The notes under the pieces are model-generated. The model ran no database searches. It saw nothing but the letters and a program-made list of their open reading frames with translations, and was not told the DNA's origin. 64,000 bases of DNA from Rubrivivax albus (lineage in GTDB: Bacteria; Pseudomonadota; Gammaproteobacteria; Burkholderiales; Burkholderiaceae_C): positions 124,001 to 188,000 of the forward strand of contig NZ_SACT01000005.1 in the NCBI RefSeq assembly GCF_004016515.1, given 5' to 3'. Made by a program: the position numbers and the translations under genes. Below are positions 28,233 to 41,631 of the stretch, one piece after another (position 1 is the stretch's first letter; every line of letters starts with the position of its first letter).

Positions 28233-29023
28233 GGCAAGAACCCCCGCTCCTCGAACAACACCCGCAGCTTCTCCGAATCCTCCCGGAACCGCTTCGGCGC
28301 GTATTTCAGGTCGCAGGTGTAGAACTTGGCCAGCGAGTCCACGCCCAGTTCGGCCATGCGGGCCAGGAAGCCTTCGTGCAGGCTCTGGTAGCGCGCCCAG
28401 CCCTTGACCTCGCGGTCGTGGAACTGGGCGTCGATCTGCTCGCCGCTGGGCCGCTGGTAGGTCTCGTCGTGGCACCACGCAGCCATCGGCAGGCGGTCGC
28501 GCTGCGCCGGCGCCTCGTCGGGCCAGCCGACGACCAGGCTGGTGGCCGGCAGGCAGTTGGGCGGCAGTTCCAGGAAGTCGGCAATCTCGCGCATCGCGTG
28601 CAGCGTGGTGCCCATGTAGCAGATGCCCAGGCCCTCGGCCTCCAGCGCCAGCGCCGTGGTCTGCGCCACGATGATCGCGTCGAACGATGCCACGTGCCAG
28701 GCCAGCAGGTTGTCGAAGTTCAGCCGCGCATCACGCCGCTGCAGCCACTGGCGGGTGCGCCAGGTGTCGGCGCAGAAGGTCAGCACCAGCGGCGCCTGCA
28801 GCACCATGTCCTGCTCGAAGTGCAGTTCGTAGAGGCGCCGCTTGCGCTCGGCGTCGCGCGTGCGCACCACCGAGACCATGTTCAGGTTGCCCGACGACGA
28901 GGCGCCGGCGAAGGCGTACTGCAGGACGGCGTCGAGCAGCGCGGGGTCGATGGGTTCGGACTTGTAGCGGCGGATCGAGCGGTGGCGCTGGAGCAATGGC
29001 GAGAGTGCGGTCGGGGTGGTCAT
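28229..29023 (-). CDS. Nitroreductase-family FMN oxidoreductase
   Basis: 264-residue flavoprotein. The N-terminal HRSIRRYKSEPIDPALLDAV is the nitroreductase FMN phosphate-binding signature, followed by AGASSSGNLNMVSV and the mid-protein GLGICYMGTT with LELPPNCLPATSLVVGWP. Members reduce nitro compounds, quinones or flavins with NAD(P)H; some have other roles. The ATG at 29023 gives MTTPTALSPLLQRHRSIRR. The lipoprotein gene is coupled to its stop. The gene is divergent from the glycine riboswitch and gcv operon. Confidence 0.9.
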   Translation of the reverse strand: MTTPTALSPLLQRHRSIRRYKSEPIDPALLDAVLQYAFAGASSSGNLNMVSVVRTRDAERKRRLYELHFEQDMVLQAPLVLTFCADTWRTRQWLQRRDARLNFDNLLAWHVASFDAIIVAQTTALALEAEGLGICYMGTTLHAMREIADFLELPPNCLPATSLVVGWPDEAPAQRDRLPMAAWCHDETYQRPSGEQIDAQFHDREVKGWARYQSLHEGFLARMAELGVDSLAKFYTCDLKYAPKRFREDSEKLRVLFEERGFLP

Positions 29024-29112
29024 CAGGCGATGGCTGGCGTGTCGTGAGGCCCCCGATCCTGTCATCCCGCCCCACGCTCGCGGAAGCCCGGGGCGCGCTG
29101 ATACACTGGCAC

Positions 29113-29312
29113 TGCCAGGAGAGAGTCTCCGCCCCGATCGGGGAGCGAGGCCGCCGAAGGCGCAGGGGACGCCCCCGAACGCTCAGGCCAAAGGACTGGC
29201 TGGTTGACCTCACTGGAGAGAGGCGCCGGCATCAACGCCGTCGCCCACCGAAGGGGCAAGGGCCGTCACCGGGCGGACCCGAATCTCTCAGGTAAAGCGG
29301 ACAGCGAGGGCC
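29113..29312 (+). promoter_or_regulatory. Tandem glycine riboswitch
   Basis: Two consecutive glycine aptamers precede gcvT. The first (about 29113-29206) shows CCAGGAGAGAGTC, then CGCCGAAGGCGCAGGGGACG and GAACGCTCAGGCCAAAGGAC. The second (about 29207-29312) repeats the plan with CACTGGAGAGAGGCG, CCGAAGGGGCAAGGGC and GAATCTCTCAGGTAAAGCGGACAGCG. The GGAGAG / CCGAAGG / CTCAGGxAAAxxGAC pattern is diagnostic. It normally switches expression on when glycine is high, here for glycine cleavage and serine deamination. A possible -10 TACACT is at 29102-29107. Confidence 0.95.
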
Positions 29313-29365
29313 CCCGGACACCGGTACGCGCGGTGGCCGAGGCAGCGCCCTCGAAAGGTTCCGCG

Positions 29366-30478
29366 ATGTCCGACCTGCTCACCACCCCCCTGCATGCGCT
29401 GCACGTCAAGCTCGGCGCGCGCATGGTGCCCTTTGCCGGCTACAGCATGCCGGTGCAGTACCCCGCAGGCATCATCGCCGAGCACCGGCAGTGCCGTTCC
29501 GCGGCAGCGCTGTTCGACGTGTCGCACATGGGGCAGCTGCGCCTGGTGGGCGACGATGCCGCCGCGGCGCTGGAGACCCTGGTGCCAGTGGACGTGGTGG
29601 ACCTGGGGCTGCACAAGCAGCGCTACGCACTCTTCACGAACAGCACCGGCGGCATCCTCGACGACCTGATGGTCACGCGCCGCGACGACGACCTGTTCCT
29701 CGTCGTCAACGCCGCCTGCAAGGCCGCAGACACGAAACACCTGATCACGAACATCGGCCACCGCTGCACCGTGGTGCCGCTGCCCGACCGCGCGTTGCTG
29801 GCCCTGCAGGGCCCGCAGGCGGTGGCCGCGCTGTCGCGGCTGAACCCGGATGTCGCACGGCTGGTCTTCATGACCGGCGGCCATTTCACGCTGGCCGGCG
29901 CCGACTGCTACGTCACGCGCAGCGGCTACACCGGCGAGGACGGCTTCGAGATCTCGGTGCCCGCAGACGCCGCCGAGGCCCTGGCCGAGGCCCTGCTGGC
30001 GCAGCCCGAGGTGGCGCCCGCCGGCCTGGGCGCGCGCGACACGCTGCGCCTGGAGGCCGGCCTGTGCCTCTACGGCCACGACATCACCGACACCACCAGC
30101 CCCATCGAAGCCGGCCTGACCTGGGCGATCCAGAAGGTGCGCCGCCCGGGTGGGGCGCGCCATGGCGGTTACCCCGGTGCCGCGGTCATCGACAAGCACC
30201 TGGGTGGCGGCGCACCGAGCAAGCGCGTCGGCCTCGTCGGCCTGGAGCGGGCGCCGGTGCGCGAAGGCGCCCCCATCGTCGACGCCCATGGCCACCGCCT
30301 TGGCACCGTGACCAGCGGCACGCTGGCGCCGACGGTGGACAAGCCCATCGCCATGGCCTACCTGCCCATCGACCACACGCAGGCGCAGCACGAGGTCTAC
30401 GCCGAGGTGCGCGGCAAGCGCCTGCCGATGCGCGTGACGCCGATGCCCTTCAACCCCCACCGCTACCACCGCGGCTGA
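29366..30478 (+). CDS. gcvT: Glycine cleavage system T protein (aminomethyltransferase)
   Basis: 370-residue tetrahydrofolate-dependent aminomethyltransferase. It takes the aminomethyl group from the lipoylated H protein, releasing ammonia and methylene-THF. It begins MSDLLTTPLHALHVKLGARM with FAGYSMPVQYPAGIIAEH and VSHMGQ close behind. The THF-binding region YVTRSGYTGEDGFEI is near residue 190, and RLEAGLCLYGHDI near 225 is also conserved. I chose the ATG that follows CGAAAGG and starts the conserved N terminus; the open frame upstream lies inside the riboswitch. Confidence 0.97.
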   Translation: MSDLLTTPLHALHVKLGARMVPFAGYSMPVQYPAGIIAEHRQCRSAAALFDVSHMGQLRLVGDDAAAALETLVPVDVVDLGLHKQRYALFTNSTGGILDDLMVTRRDDDLFLVVNAACKAADTKHLITNIGHRCTVVPLPDRALLALQGPQAVAALSRLNPDVARLVFMTGGHFTLAGADCYVTRSGYTGEDGFEISVPADAAEALAEALLAQPEVAPAGLGARDTLRLEAGLCLYGHDITDTTSPIEAGLTWAIQKVRRPGGARHGGYPGAAVIDKHLGGGAPSKRVGLVGLERAPVREGAPIVDAHGHRLGTVTSGTLAPTVDKPIAMAYLPIDHTQAQHEVYAEVRGKRLPMRVTPMPFNPHRYHRG

Positions 30479-30512
30479 TTCCCCGCCCGGACAACCCCAA
30501 GGAGAGACTCCG

Positions 30513-30887
30513 ATGACGACCATGTTCACCCCCGACCACGAGTGGATCAACATCGAGGACCACGAGGCCGCCGTCGTCGGCATCACGCTGCACGCACAGG
30601 AAGCGCTGGGCGACGTGGTCTTCGTCGACCTGCCGGAGGTGGGCCGCAGCTACGCCAAGGGCGAGGTGGCCGGCGTGGTGGAGAGCGTCAAGGCCGCGGC
30701 CGACATCTACATGCCCGTGACGGGCGAGGTGGTGGAAGTGAACGAGGCGCTGCGCGCCGACCCGGCGCTGGCCAACACCGACCCGATGGGCGCCGGCTGG
30801 TTCTTCAAGGTCCACGTCACCAAGATGGAAGAGTTCGACGCGCTGATGGACCCGCCGGGCTACGACGCGCTGCTCAAGACCCTGTGA
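30513..30887 (+). CDS. gcvH: Glycine cleavage system H protein
   Basis: 124-residue lipoyl carrier that shuttles the aminomethyl intermediate between the P and T proteins. The lipoylated lysine is in VESVKAAADIYMPVTGEV near residue 61. GDVVFVDLPEVG precedes it and DPMGAGWFFKV follows. A good RBS (AAGGAGAG) precedes the ATG. Second gene of the riboswitch-controlled operon, 34 bp after gcvT. Confidence 0.98.
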   Translation: MTTMFTPDHEWINIEDHEAAVVGITLHAQEALGDVVFVDLPEVGRSYAKGEVAGVVESVKAAADIYMPVTGEVVEVNEALRADPALANTDPMGAGWFFKVHVTKMEEFDALMDPPGYDALLKTL

Positions 30888-30917
30888 CCTTCCGCTTCGC
30901 CTGACCGCCCCGCCGCC

Positions 30918-33815
<2,898 letters not shown>

Positions 33816-33834
33816 CACGAGCAGGCGCTGCGCC

Positions 33835-35226
33835 GTGGCCGTCTCGGTCTTCGACCTGTTCAAGATCGGCATCGGCCCGAGCAGTAGCCACACCGTGGGG
33901 CCGATGCGCGCAGCGCGGCTGTTCGCGCTGCGCCTGCAGCACGACGGCGCGCTGCCGCGCACGGCGCGTGTGCTCGCGCAGCTCTACGGCAGCCTGGGTG
34001 CCACCGGCAAGGGCCACGGCAGCGACAAGGCGGTGCTGCTGGGGCTGATGGGGCACGAGCCGGACACGGTGGACGTGGACGCGATCCCCGACCTGCTGCA
34101 GGCCGTGCGCACCCAGCGCCATCTGGCGTTGCTGGGCGAGCAGGGCATCGCCTTCCAGGAACGCGACGACCTGAAGTTCCACCGCCGCGAGACCCTGCCC
34201 TTCCACACCAACGGCCTGCGTTTCACGGCCTTCGACGCCGAGGGCCGCGAACTGCTGCAGCGCGTGTACTACTCGGTGGGCGGCGGTTTCGTCGTCAGCG
34301 ACGAGGTGGCGGCCGACGGCTCGAAGCAGAAGGTCATCGCGCCCGACGCCACGGTGCTGCCGCACCCCTTCCGCAGCGGTGCGGAACTGCTGGCACTGAC
34401 GCAGCAACACGGGTGCAGCATCGCCGCGCTGATGCGCCGCAACGAACGCCACTGGCGCACCGATGCCGAGATCGACGCCGGCCTGCTGCGCATCTGGCAG
34501 GTGATGCAGGACTGCGTGACCCGCGGCTGTGCCGCCGATGGCACGCTGCCCGGTGGCTTTCACGTCCGCCGGCGGGCCAGGGCGCTGCGCGAGGCGCTGG
34601 TCGCCCAGCCCGAGGCCGCGCTGCGCGACCCGCTGCAGGTGCTGGACTGGGTGAATCTGTACGCGCTGGCGGTCAACGAGGAGAACGCCGCCGGCGGCCG
34701 CGTGGTCACCGCGCCCACCAACGGCGCGGCGGGCATCGTGCCCGCGGTGCTGCACTACTACCGGCGCTTCGTGCACGGCGCCACCGACACCGGCGTGGTG
34801 GACTTTCTGCTCACCGCCGCGGCCATCGGCATCCTCTACAAGGAGAACGCCAGCATCAGCGGCGCCGAGGTGGGCTGCCAGGGCGAGGTGGGCGTGGCCT
34901 GCAGCATGGCCGCCGGCGCGCTGTGCGCGGTGCTCGGCGGCACGCCGGAACAGGTGGAGAACGCCGCGGAGATCGGCATGGAACACCACCTGGGGCTGAC
35001 CTGCGACCCGGTGGGCGGCCTGGTGCAGATCCCCTGCATCGAGCGCAACGCCATCGCGTCGGTCAAGGCCATCAACGCCGCGCGCATGGCGCTGCGCGGC
35101 GACGGCACGCACCACGTCAGCCTGGACAAGGTCATCAAGACGATGCGCGAGACCGGCGCCGACATGATGACGAAGTACAAGGAAACGGCCCGCGGCGGGC
35201 TGGCGGTCAACATCGTGGAGTGCTGA
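33835..35226 (+). CDS. sdaA: L-serine ammonia-lyase, iron-sulfur type
   Basis: 463-residue single-chain L-serine dehydratase converting L-serine to pyruvate and ammonia with a 4Fe-4S cluster. The N-terminal beta domain starts [20 protein letters not shown]. The alpha domain has [14 protein letters not shown], cluster cysteines in [19 protein letters not shown] and [17 protein letters not shown], and the tail [20 protein letters not shown]. It starts with GTG 19 bp after gcvP and so falls under the glycine riboswitch. With the GCV system and SHMT this gives a glycine to serine to pyruvate route. Confidence 0.96.
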   Translation: MAVSVFDLFKIGIGPSSSHTVGPMRAARLFALRLQHDGALPRTARVLAQLYGSLGATGKGHGSDKAVLLGLMGHEPDTVDVDAIPDLLQAVRTQRHLALLGEQGIAFQERDDLKFHRRETLPFHTNGLRFTAFDAEGRELLQRVYYSVGGGFVVSDEVAADGSKQKVIAPDATVLPHPFRSGAELLALTQQHGCSIAALMRRNERHWRTDAEIDAGLLRIWQVMQDCVTRGCAADGTLPGGFHVRRRARALREALVAQPEAALRDPLQVLDWVNLYALAVNEENAAGGRVVTAPTNGAAGIVPAVLHYYRRFVHGATDTGVVDFLLTAAAIGILYKENASISGAEVGCQGEVGVACSMAAGALCAVLGGTPEQVENAAEIGMEHHLGLTCDPVGGLVQIPCIERNAIASVKAINAARMALRGDGTHHVSLDKVIKTMRETGADMMTKYKETARGGLAVNIVEC

Positions 35227-35263
35227 AGACCCTGGGCGTCGGGGGGTCGGGGTGATCCCGGTT

Positions 35264-35290
35264 TCAGCAGTTGCGCCTTTCGGCCGATAG
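35264..35290 (+). promoter_or_regulatory. FliA (sigma-28)-like promoter
   Basis: GCCGATAG at 35283-35290 matches the flagellar -10 consensus GCCGATAA at 7 of 8 positions. TCAG begins 15 bp upstream at 35264-35267, near the TAAA/TCAA -35 start. It sits 39 bp before the likely ATG of the GGDEF/EAL gene. The -35 half is weak, so this is a candidate only. Confidence 0.45.
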
Positions 35291-35328
35291 TGACAGGACA
35301 ACCCGCTGTCTTCCACCACGCCGCCGAC

Positions 35329-38300
35329 ATGCCCGTACCGTCCCGCGTGCAACACCGCACCACTGGGACCGAGCGCACACCAGAGACGTCATCTATCGTC
35401 GCCGGTGACAGTTCTGCGTCCAGCACGTCACTGCCTCGACCCGACGAGGCGCAGCGTCTGGCAGCGCTCCAGGCCACCGAACTGCTGGACACGGCGGAAG
35501 AACAGAGCTTCGACGATCTGACTGCGCTGGCCGCCGAGATCCTCGACGTGCCGATCGCGCTGGTGTCGCTGGTCGACGAGCAGCGCCAGTGGTTCAAGAG
35601 CCACCATGGCCTCCCTGCGCGCGAGACACCGCGCGAGTGGGCCTTCTGTGCGCACGCCATCCAAGGCGACGGCATCTTCGAGGTGCCCGACGCGGCCGCC
35701 GATCCCCGCTTCCGGAACAACCCGCTGGTCGTGCAGGATCCGCGCATCCGGTTCTACGCCGGCATGCCGCTGCGGCTGCCCACCGGCGAGGCCCTGGGCA
35801 CGCTGTGCGTGATCGACCGCACGCCACGCCGGCTCGAGGCACGCCAGCGCGACGCCCTCGTGCGACTGGCACGACAGGCCTCGCACCTGATCGAACTGCA
35901 CCGCAGCCGGCTCGAGCAGCACCGCACCTCGCGCGAGTTGCGGCGCCTGGCGCTGGTGGCCCAGCGCACCGACAACGTGGTCATCCTGGGCGACACCGAG
36001 GGTCGCACCACCTGGGTCAATGCCGCCTTCGAGCGGGTTACCGGCTACAGCGCCGACGAGGTCATCGGCCGCACGCCAGGCTCTGTGCTGCAGTTCGAGG
36101 GCAGCGCGCCGGCGGCGCGCGAGGCGCTCGGTCACGCGGTGCGCGCGCGCAAGGCCTGCCGCGTGCAGATCCTCAACCGGTCCAAGGGTGGCAGACCCTA
36201 CTGGATGGACGTGGACCTGCAGCCGCTGCACGGCGAAGACGGCACGTTCGAAGGCTTCGTGGCCGTCGAGACCGACGTCACCGAAGTCGTCCGCCAGCGC
36301 GAGCATGCGCAGGCACTGCTCGACGCCCTGCCGGCCGGCGTGCTGCTGCAGTCGCGCAGCGCGGCCATCCTGCGCGCCAACCCGGCGGCGCACGACATCC
36401 TGGGCATGCCCCCTGGCGGCCTGGTCGGACGCGACACGCGGGCAGCCCGCTGGCTGACGGTGGACGCCGAAGGTCAGCCGCTGCGCGACGAGGACCGCCC
36501 CCTGACCCAGGTGCTGGCCACGGGTCGGCCCACCGAACCCCGCCGGATCGGCGTGCACAACGGCCAGGGCCAGCGGCGCTGGCTGGACCTGCGCTGCGTG
36601 CCTTTGCGCGGCCCCGATGGCGAACTGGAGGCGGCGCTCACCTGCTTCACCGACATCACCGACGCGGTGCGCACCGACGGCATGCTGCAGACCGCGCTCG
36701 GTGCGGCCGACCTGGGTTCCTGGACCTGGGACCCGGACGACGACCAGTGGACGCTGTCGCCGAACTGGGTGGAGCGTTTCGGCCCGTTGACCAACGAAGG
36801 CCGCTGGCTGGAACGGGTGCACCCCGACGACCTCCCGATGTCACAGGACACGATGCTGGCGTTGCTGCGTGGCACCGAACAGCGCTATCGCGCCGAGTTC
36901 CGCTTGCGCATGCGCAGCGGGGCCTGGCATTGGCTGCTGGCCTACGCCGCCGTCGCCGAACGGGCACCGAACGGGCGCGTGCTGCGGGTCAGCGGCGTGC
37001 TGATGGACATCAACGAACGCAAGCGGGCCGAGGAGCGGCTGCGCGCCGCGGCCACCACCGACGCACTGACCGGCCTGCCCAACCGCAGCCTGCTGGCCGA
37101 CCGCGTGGGGCAAGCTCTGGCCAGCTGCCGCCGTCGGCGCCGGCTGGGTGCGCTGATCTTCCTCGACCTCGACCATTTCAAGCGGGTGAACGACAGCCAT
37201 GGGCACGCCGCGGGCGACGCACTGCTGTGCGAGGTCACGCGCCGCCTGCGCGACACGCTGCGCGTGGACGACACCCTGGCGCGCATGGGCGGCGACGAGC
37301 TGATGGTGCTGCTGCCCGATGCCGGCGCCGACCCCGACGAGGCAGAGCGGGCAGCACGCGAGGTGGTGCGCAAGCTGCGCGTGGCGCTGGACGTGCCGGT
37401 GCAGGTCGGGCTGATGGAGTACCGCGTCGGCGCGAGCATTGGCATCACGGTGTTCCCGCGCGACGACACGCCGACGGTGGACGATCTCGTCCGCGAGGCC
37501 GATACGGCGATGTACGCGGCCAAACAGGCCGAGCGCGGCAGCACGCGGCTCTACGAGCCGGCCATGCACGAGCACGTGGCGTCGCGGGTGGCGATGGAAC
37601 GTGCGCTGCGGCAGGCCATCGACGACGACGCCATCACCCTGCACCTGCAAGGCCAGTGGACATCCGACGGCACGATCGCCGGCCTGGAAGCCCTGGCACG
37701 CTGGCACGACCCGGACCAGGGCATGGTGCCGCCAGCGCAGTTCATCTCGGTGGCCGAGGACTCCGGCCTGATCCTGCCCCTGGGGCGGCGGATGATCGAG
37801 CAGGCCTGCGCCCTGGCCTGCCGGCTGCGGGACGCCGGCGTGGACGTTCCGCTGGCGGTCAACGTCAGCCCGCGCCAGTTCGCCGACCCGGGGTTCACAG
37901 CGCATCTGGTCCGGACCGTCGGCGCCTACGGCATCTCTCCGCGGGCGCTGCAGCTCGAGCTCACCGAAAGCATGCTGGCGGACGATGCCTCCGAACAGGT
38001 GATGAAGCACCTGGCCGCCGAAGGCTTCCGTTTCTCGATCGACGATTTCGGCACCGGATGGTCGAACCTGCTGTACCTCAAGCGCCTGCCGGTGCACGAG
38101 CTGAAGATCGACCGCGCCTTCGTGCGCGACCTGGTGGAGGACGCCGACGACGCCGCCCTGGTGCTGGCCATCATCGGCATCGCGCGGCGCTTCGGCATCC
38201 AGACCGTGGCTGAAGGTGTGGAAACCGCCGCCCAGGCCCGCTTCCTGGTGGAAGCGGGCTGCGACCGCCTGCAGGGCTGGCTGTTCGACCGCGCGCGCCC

Positions 38301-38364
38301 CATCGACGAGGTGCTCGCGTCGCCGCTGCGCCGGCCGGCCGTCGCCGACGCCTGGTCGGCCTGA
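35329..38364 (+). CDS. GAF-PAS-GGDEF-EAL cyclic di-GMP protein
   Basis: About 1011 residues and soluble, with no TM helix. A GAF domain (about 45-195) is followed by PAS domains at about 205-320, 325-430 and 445-560, GGDEF at about 565-735 and EAL at about 745-1000. The cyclase motif reads GGDEL rather than GGDEF/GGEEF, so cyclase activity may be weak or regulatory. The EAL part looks intact: GLEALARWHDP, NVSPRQF, ELTESML, IDDFGTGWSNL and VAEGVETAAQ. Net activity is probably phosphodiesterase. I chose the ATG at 35329; a GTG at 35290 would lie inside the putative FliA -10. It converges with the RND genes. Confidence 0.9.
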   Translation: MPVPSRVQHRTTGTERTPETSSIVAGDSSASSTSLPRPDEAQRLAALQATELLDTAEEQSFDDLTALAAEILDVPIALVSLVDEQRQWFKSHHGLPARETPREWAFCAHAIQGDGIFEVPDAAADPRFRNNPLVVQDPRIRFYAGMPLRLPTGEALGTLCVIDRTPRRLEARQRDALVRLARQASHLIELHRSRLEQHRTSRELRRLALVAQRTDNVVILGDTEGRTTWVNAAFERVTGYSADEVIGRTPGSVLQFEGSAPAAREALGHAVRARKACRVQILNRSKGGRPYWMDVDLQPLHGEDGTFEGFVAVETDVTEVVRQREHAQALLDALPAGVLLQSRSAAILRANPAAHDILGMPPGGLVGRDTRAARWLTVDAEGQPLRDEDRPLTQVLATGRPTEPRRIGVHNGQGQRRWLDLRCVPLRGPDGELEAALTCFTDITDAVRTDGMLQTALGAADLGSWTWDPDDDQWTLSPNWVERFGPLTNEGRWLERVHPDDLPMSQDTMLALLRGTEQRYRAEFRLRMRSGAWHWLLAYAAVAERAPNGRVLRVSGVLMDINERKRAEERLRAAATTDALTGLPNRSLLADRVGQALASCRRRRRLGALIFLDLDHFKRVNDSHGHAAGDALLCEVTRRLRDTLRVDDTLARMGGDELMVLLPDAGADPDEAERAAREVVRKLRVALDVPVQVGLMEYRVGASIGITVFPRDDTPTVDDLVREADTAMYAAKQAERGSTRLYEPAMHEHVASRVAMERALRQAIDDDAITLHLQGQWTSDGTIAGLEALARWHDPDQGMVPPAQFISVAEDSGLILPLGRRMIEQACALACRLRDAGVDVPLAVNVSPRQFADPGFTAHLVRTVGAYGISPRALQLELTESMLADDASEQVMKHLAAEGFRFSIDDFGTGWSNLLYLKRLPVHELKIDRAFVRDLVEDADDAALVLAIIGIARRFGIQTVAEGVETAAQARFLVEAGCDRLQGWLFDRARPIDEVLASPLRRPAVADAWSA

Positions 38365-38413
38365 GTCGGCGGCCCGGCTGGCCTACGGGCGCGCCCGCAG
38401 GCCGGGGGCGTGG

Positions 38414-41400
38414 TCAGTCCCGGTCCGCCGGCATGGCCGCCGGCATGCCCGCCCCGCCGGCGGGCAGTGCCTCCGGAGCGACGCCAACCCGCTTCTCGCG
38501 CACCACGTAGCTGTAGAGCACCGGCACGACCACCAGCGTCAGCAGCGTGCTGGTCAGCAGGCCGCCGATGATGGCGCGGCCCATCGGCGCCTGGATCTCG
38601 CCGCCGTCGTTGAGCGCCAGCGCCAGCGGCAGCATGCCGAAGACCATGGCCGCGGTGGTCATGATGATGGGGCGCATGCGGATCTGGCCCGCCTCCAGCA
38701 GCGCGTCGCGCACCGACGCCCCTGCCTTGCGCGCCTGGTTGGCGAAGTCCACCAATAGGATGGCGTTCTTCGTCACCAGGCCCATCAGCATCACCAGGCC
38801 GATCATCGAGAACACGTTGAGCGTGCTGCGGGTGACCAGCAGCGCCAGCATCACGCCGATCAGCGCCAGCGGCAGGCTGGCCATGATGGCGATGGGCTGC
38901 ACGAAGCTGCCGAACTGGCTGGCCAGCACGATGTAGATGAAGATCGCGGCCAGCGCCATCGCGCCGAGCAGGCCGCTGAAGGCCTCGGCCTGCTCCTGCA
39001 TCTGGCCGCCGATGTCGAAGCTGTAGCCCGGCGGCAGCTGCGTCTCCTTGATCAGCTTCTGGACGTCGGCGCTGACGTCGCCCGGGCTGCGGTCCTTGAC
39101 GCCGGCGAACACCGCCTCGCGCCGCTGCAGGTTCTGGCGGCGGATGTTCTGTGGGTTGAACACCGGCTCGATGTCGGCCACGCTGGCCAGGGTCACCGGC
39201 ACGCCGTTCGCGGCAAAGGCCACCGGCAGGTCGCGCAGCTGCGCCACGCGCTCGCGGTCGGCCTCGTTCAGGCGCAGCACCACGTCGACCTGGTCGCCGT
39301 CGGGCGTGGTCCAGGTGGTCGCCGGGTCGCCGTTGACGAAGGCCCGCAGGCTGCTGCCCAGCTGCGATGGCGTCAGGCCCAGCTCACGCACCGCGTCGGG
39401 CTTCAGGCGCACGGCATAGGCGGGCACGCCGGCCTGCACCGAGGTCTCGACGTCCACCGCACCGGGGATCTTGCGCACCTTGTCGGCAAACTCGGTGGCC
39501 ACCTGGGCCAGGCCCTCGCTGTCGTTGCCGAGGATGGCCACGTAGATGGGCCGGTTGAAGCCCAGCGCCGCGTCCACGCCCGGGATGCCGGCCACGGCAT
39601 CGCGGATCACGCCCTCGACCTCCTTCTGCGTGCGGTTGCGCTCGCGGCGGTCGGTCAGGCGGATGTTCAGCCACGCCTGGTGGCGCTGGCCGGGGCCGCC
39701 GATCCAGGTGGCCACGTGCTTGACCTCGGGCACCGCGAGCACGCGGGCCTCGATCTGGCGCACTTTCTCGTCGGTGCGCTCCAGGCTGCTGCCCACCGGC
39801 AGCTTGACGGCCAGCTGCGTGAAGCCCTGGTCCACCTGCGGCACGAACTCGCTGCCCACCAGCGGCGCCAGGCCGAGCGCGGCGACGAAGCTCAGCGCCC
39901 CGCCGGCCACCACCAGGCCGCGCGGCGTGATCGTGGCGCTGCGCCAGCGGCGACGGGTGCCGCGGTCGCGCCGGCCATCGGCGTCGAAGCCGCGGCCGTA
40001 GGCCGGGATCCACACCCGCCAGCGGCGGGCGCTGAAGATCCAGTGGATGGCGCTGGCGTACACGCGGTGCAGCACGTCCATCATCGCGTCGGTGCCGCGG
40101 ATGGCGTGGCCGATCACCGGCACGCGCGCCAGCTTGGCCGCCGGCGGGTCGTGCCAGACCGAACTGAGCATCGGGTCGAGCGTGAAGCTGACGAACAGGC
40201 TGATCAGCACCGCCACCACCACGGTGACGCCGAAGGGGTGGAAGAACTTGCCGATGATGCCGCCCATGAAGGCCACCGGCGCGAACACCGCGACGATGGC
40301 GAAGGTGGTGGCCATCACCGCCAGGCCGATCTCGTCCGTGCCCTCGCGCGCTGCGGTCATGTGGTCCTTGCCCATGTGCACGTGGCGCACGATGTTCTCG
40401 CGCACGACGATGGCGTCGTCGATCAGCAACCCGATGCACAGGCTCAGCGCCATCATCGTCATGAAGTTCAGCGTGAAGCCGAACAGGTAGACGGCGATGA
40501 AGCTGGAGATCACCGCGATCGGTAGCGTCAGCCCGGTGATGATGGTGCTGCGCCAGCTGTGCAGGAACAGGAAGACGATGGCCACGGTCAGCAGCGCACC
40601 TTCGATCAGGGTGCTGCGCAGGCCGTCCAGGCTGCCCTTGATCCAGTCGCTGCCGGCGTTGACGAGCTTGAGCTCCACGTCGGCAGGCAGCGTCTTCTGC
40701 AGTTCGGCCAGCGCCGCCTTCACCGCCTCGCCGGTGGCCACCACGTTGGCGTCCTGCTGGCGGAAGACGTTGAAGTTGATCGCCGGCTGGCCGCTCAGGC
40801 GCGCCAGCGATTCCGGCTCGCGCTCGCGCTCCACCAGCGTGCCCAGGTCGGCCAGGCGCAGCGGCAGGCCGTTGCGGTGGGCGACGATGATGTTGCCGAA
40901 GTCGCGCGGATCACGGATGCGGCCCTCCACGCGCAGCAGCGTGTCCTGCCGGCTGTCGGACAGGCGCCCCACCGGCTGGTCGTTGTTGGCCGCACGCAGC
41001 GCGTCGGCGATCTGCGCCGGCGTGACGCCGTAGGCGCGCAGGCGCATCGGGTCGAGGTCGATGCGCACCTCGCGCTCGGTCAGGCCCTGGATCTCCACCC
41101 GGGCCACGCCAGGCACGCGCTGCAGCCGCTTGCCCACGGTGTTCTCGCCGATCACCGACAGCTCGCGCATGTTGCGCGTGGCACTGACCAGCGCCATCGT
41201 CACCACCGGCTCGGCGTTGTCGTTGTTCCAGCGCGCCAGCATCGGCGGCTTCACGTCGCGCGGGAAGCGGCTCTGCACGGCCGCGACACGGTCGCGCACC
41301 TCGGTCATGGCGCGGTCCATGTCGGTGTCGAGGCCGAACTCGACGCTGATGTCGCCCCGGCCCTCGAAGGCACGCGACATGATCTTGCGCACGCCCGCGA

Positions 41401-41620
41401 TGCTGTTGATGGACTCTTCCACCGGCTTGAGCACCTCGCGCTCCACCGCCTCGGGCGTGGCGCCGGGGTATTCGATGTTCATCCAGGCGCCGGGCGGCTG
41501 GATGTCGGGCAGCTGTTCGACGCCCAGCTTGTTGTAGCTGAACAGGCCGAGCACGCACAGCGCCACCATCACCATGGTCGCGAAGACCGGGTGCTGGATC
41601 GAGACGCGGGTCATCCACAT
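38414..41620 (-). CDS. RND efflux transporter, inner-membrane permease (AcrB/HAE1 type)
   Basis: 1068-residue resistance-nodulation-division pump with about 12 TM helices. It starts [19 protein letters not shown], followed by the [11 protein letters not shown] porter-domain entry. The first TM block has [20 protein letters not shown] and [20 protein letters not shown], with the proton-relay acidic pair in GLLIDDAIV. The second block has [21 protein letters not shown] and [16 protein letters not shown]. It exports lipophilic compounds or drugs by proton antiport as part of a tripartite pump. It lies 11 bp downstream of the adaptor gene; no outer-membrane channel gene is present in the window. 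Confidence 0.96.
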   Translation of the reverse strand: MWMTRVSIQHPVFATMVMVALCVLGLFSYNKLGVEQLPDIQPPGAWMNIEYPGATPEAVEREVLKPVEESINSIAGVRKIMSRAFEGRGDISVEFGLDTDMDRAMTEVRDRVAAVQSRFPRDVKPPMLARWNNDNAEPVVTMALVSATRNMRELSVIGENTVGKRLQRVPGVARVEIQGLTEREVRIDLDPMRLRAYGVTPAQIADALRAANNDQPVGRLSDSRQDTLLRVEGRIRDPRDFGNIIVAHRNGLPLRLADLGTLVEREREPESLARLSGQPAINFNVFRQQDANVVATGEAVKAALAELQKTLPADVELKLVNAGSDWIKGSLDGLRSTLIEGALLTVAIVFLFLHSWRSTIITGLTLPIAVISSFIAVYLFGFTLNFMTMMALSLCIGLLIDDAIVVRENIVRHVHMGKDHMTAAREGTDEIGLAVMATTFAIVAVFAPVAFMGGIIGKFFHPFGVTVVVAVLISLFVSFTLDPMLSSVWHDPPAAKLARVPVIGHAIRGTDAMMDVLHRVYASAIHWIFSARRWRVWIPAYGRGFDADGRRDRGTRRRWRSATITPRGLVVAGGALSFVAALGLAPLVGSEFVPQVDQGFTQLAVKLPVGSSLERTDEKVRQIEARVLAVPEVKHVATWIGGPGQRHQAWLNIRLTDRRERNRTQKEVEGVIRDAVAGIPGVDAALGFNRPIYVAILGNDSEGLAQVATEFADKVRKIPGAVDVETSVQAGVPAYAVRLKPDAVRELGLTPSQLGSSLRAFVNGDPATTWTTPDGDQVDVVLRLNEADRERVAQLRDLPVAFAANGVPVTLASVADIEPVFNPQNIRRQNLQRREAVFAGVKDRSPGDVSADVQKLIKETQLPPGYSFDIGGQMQEQAEAFSGLLGAMALAAIFIYIVLASQFGSFVQPIAIMASLPLALIGVMLALLVTRSTLNVFSMIGLVMLMGLVTKNAILLVDFANQARKAGASVRDALLEAGQIRMRPIIMTTAAMVFGMLPLALALNDGGEIQAPMGRAIIGGLLTSTLLTLVVVPVLYSYVVREKRVGVAPEALPAGGAGMPAAMPADRD

Positions 41621-41631
41621 GGCGCGGCTCC

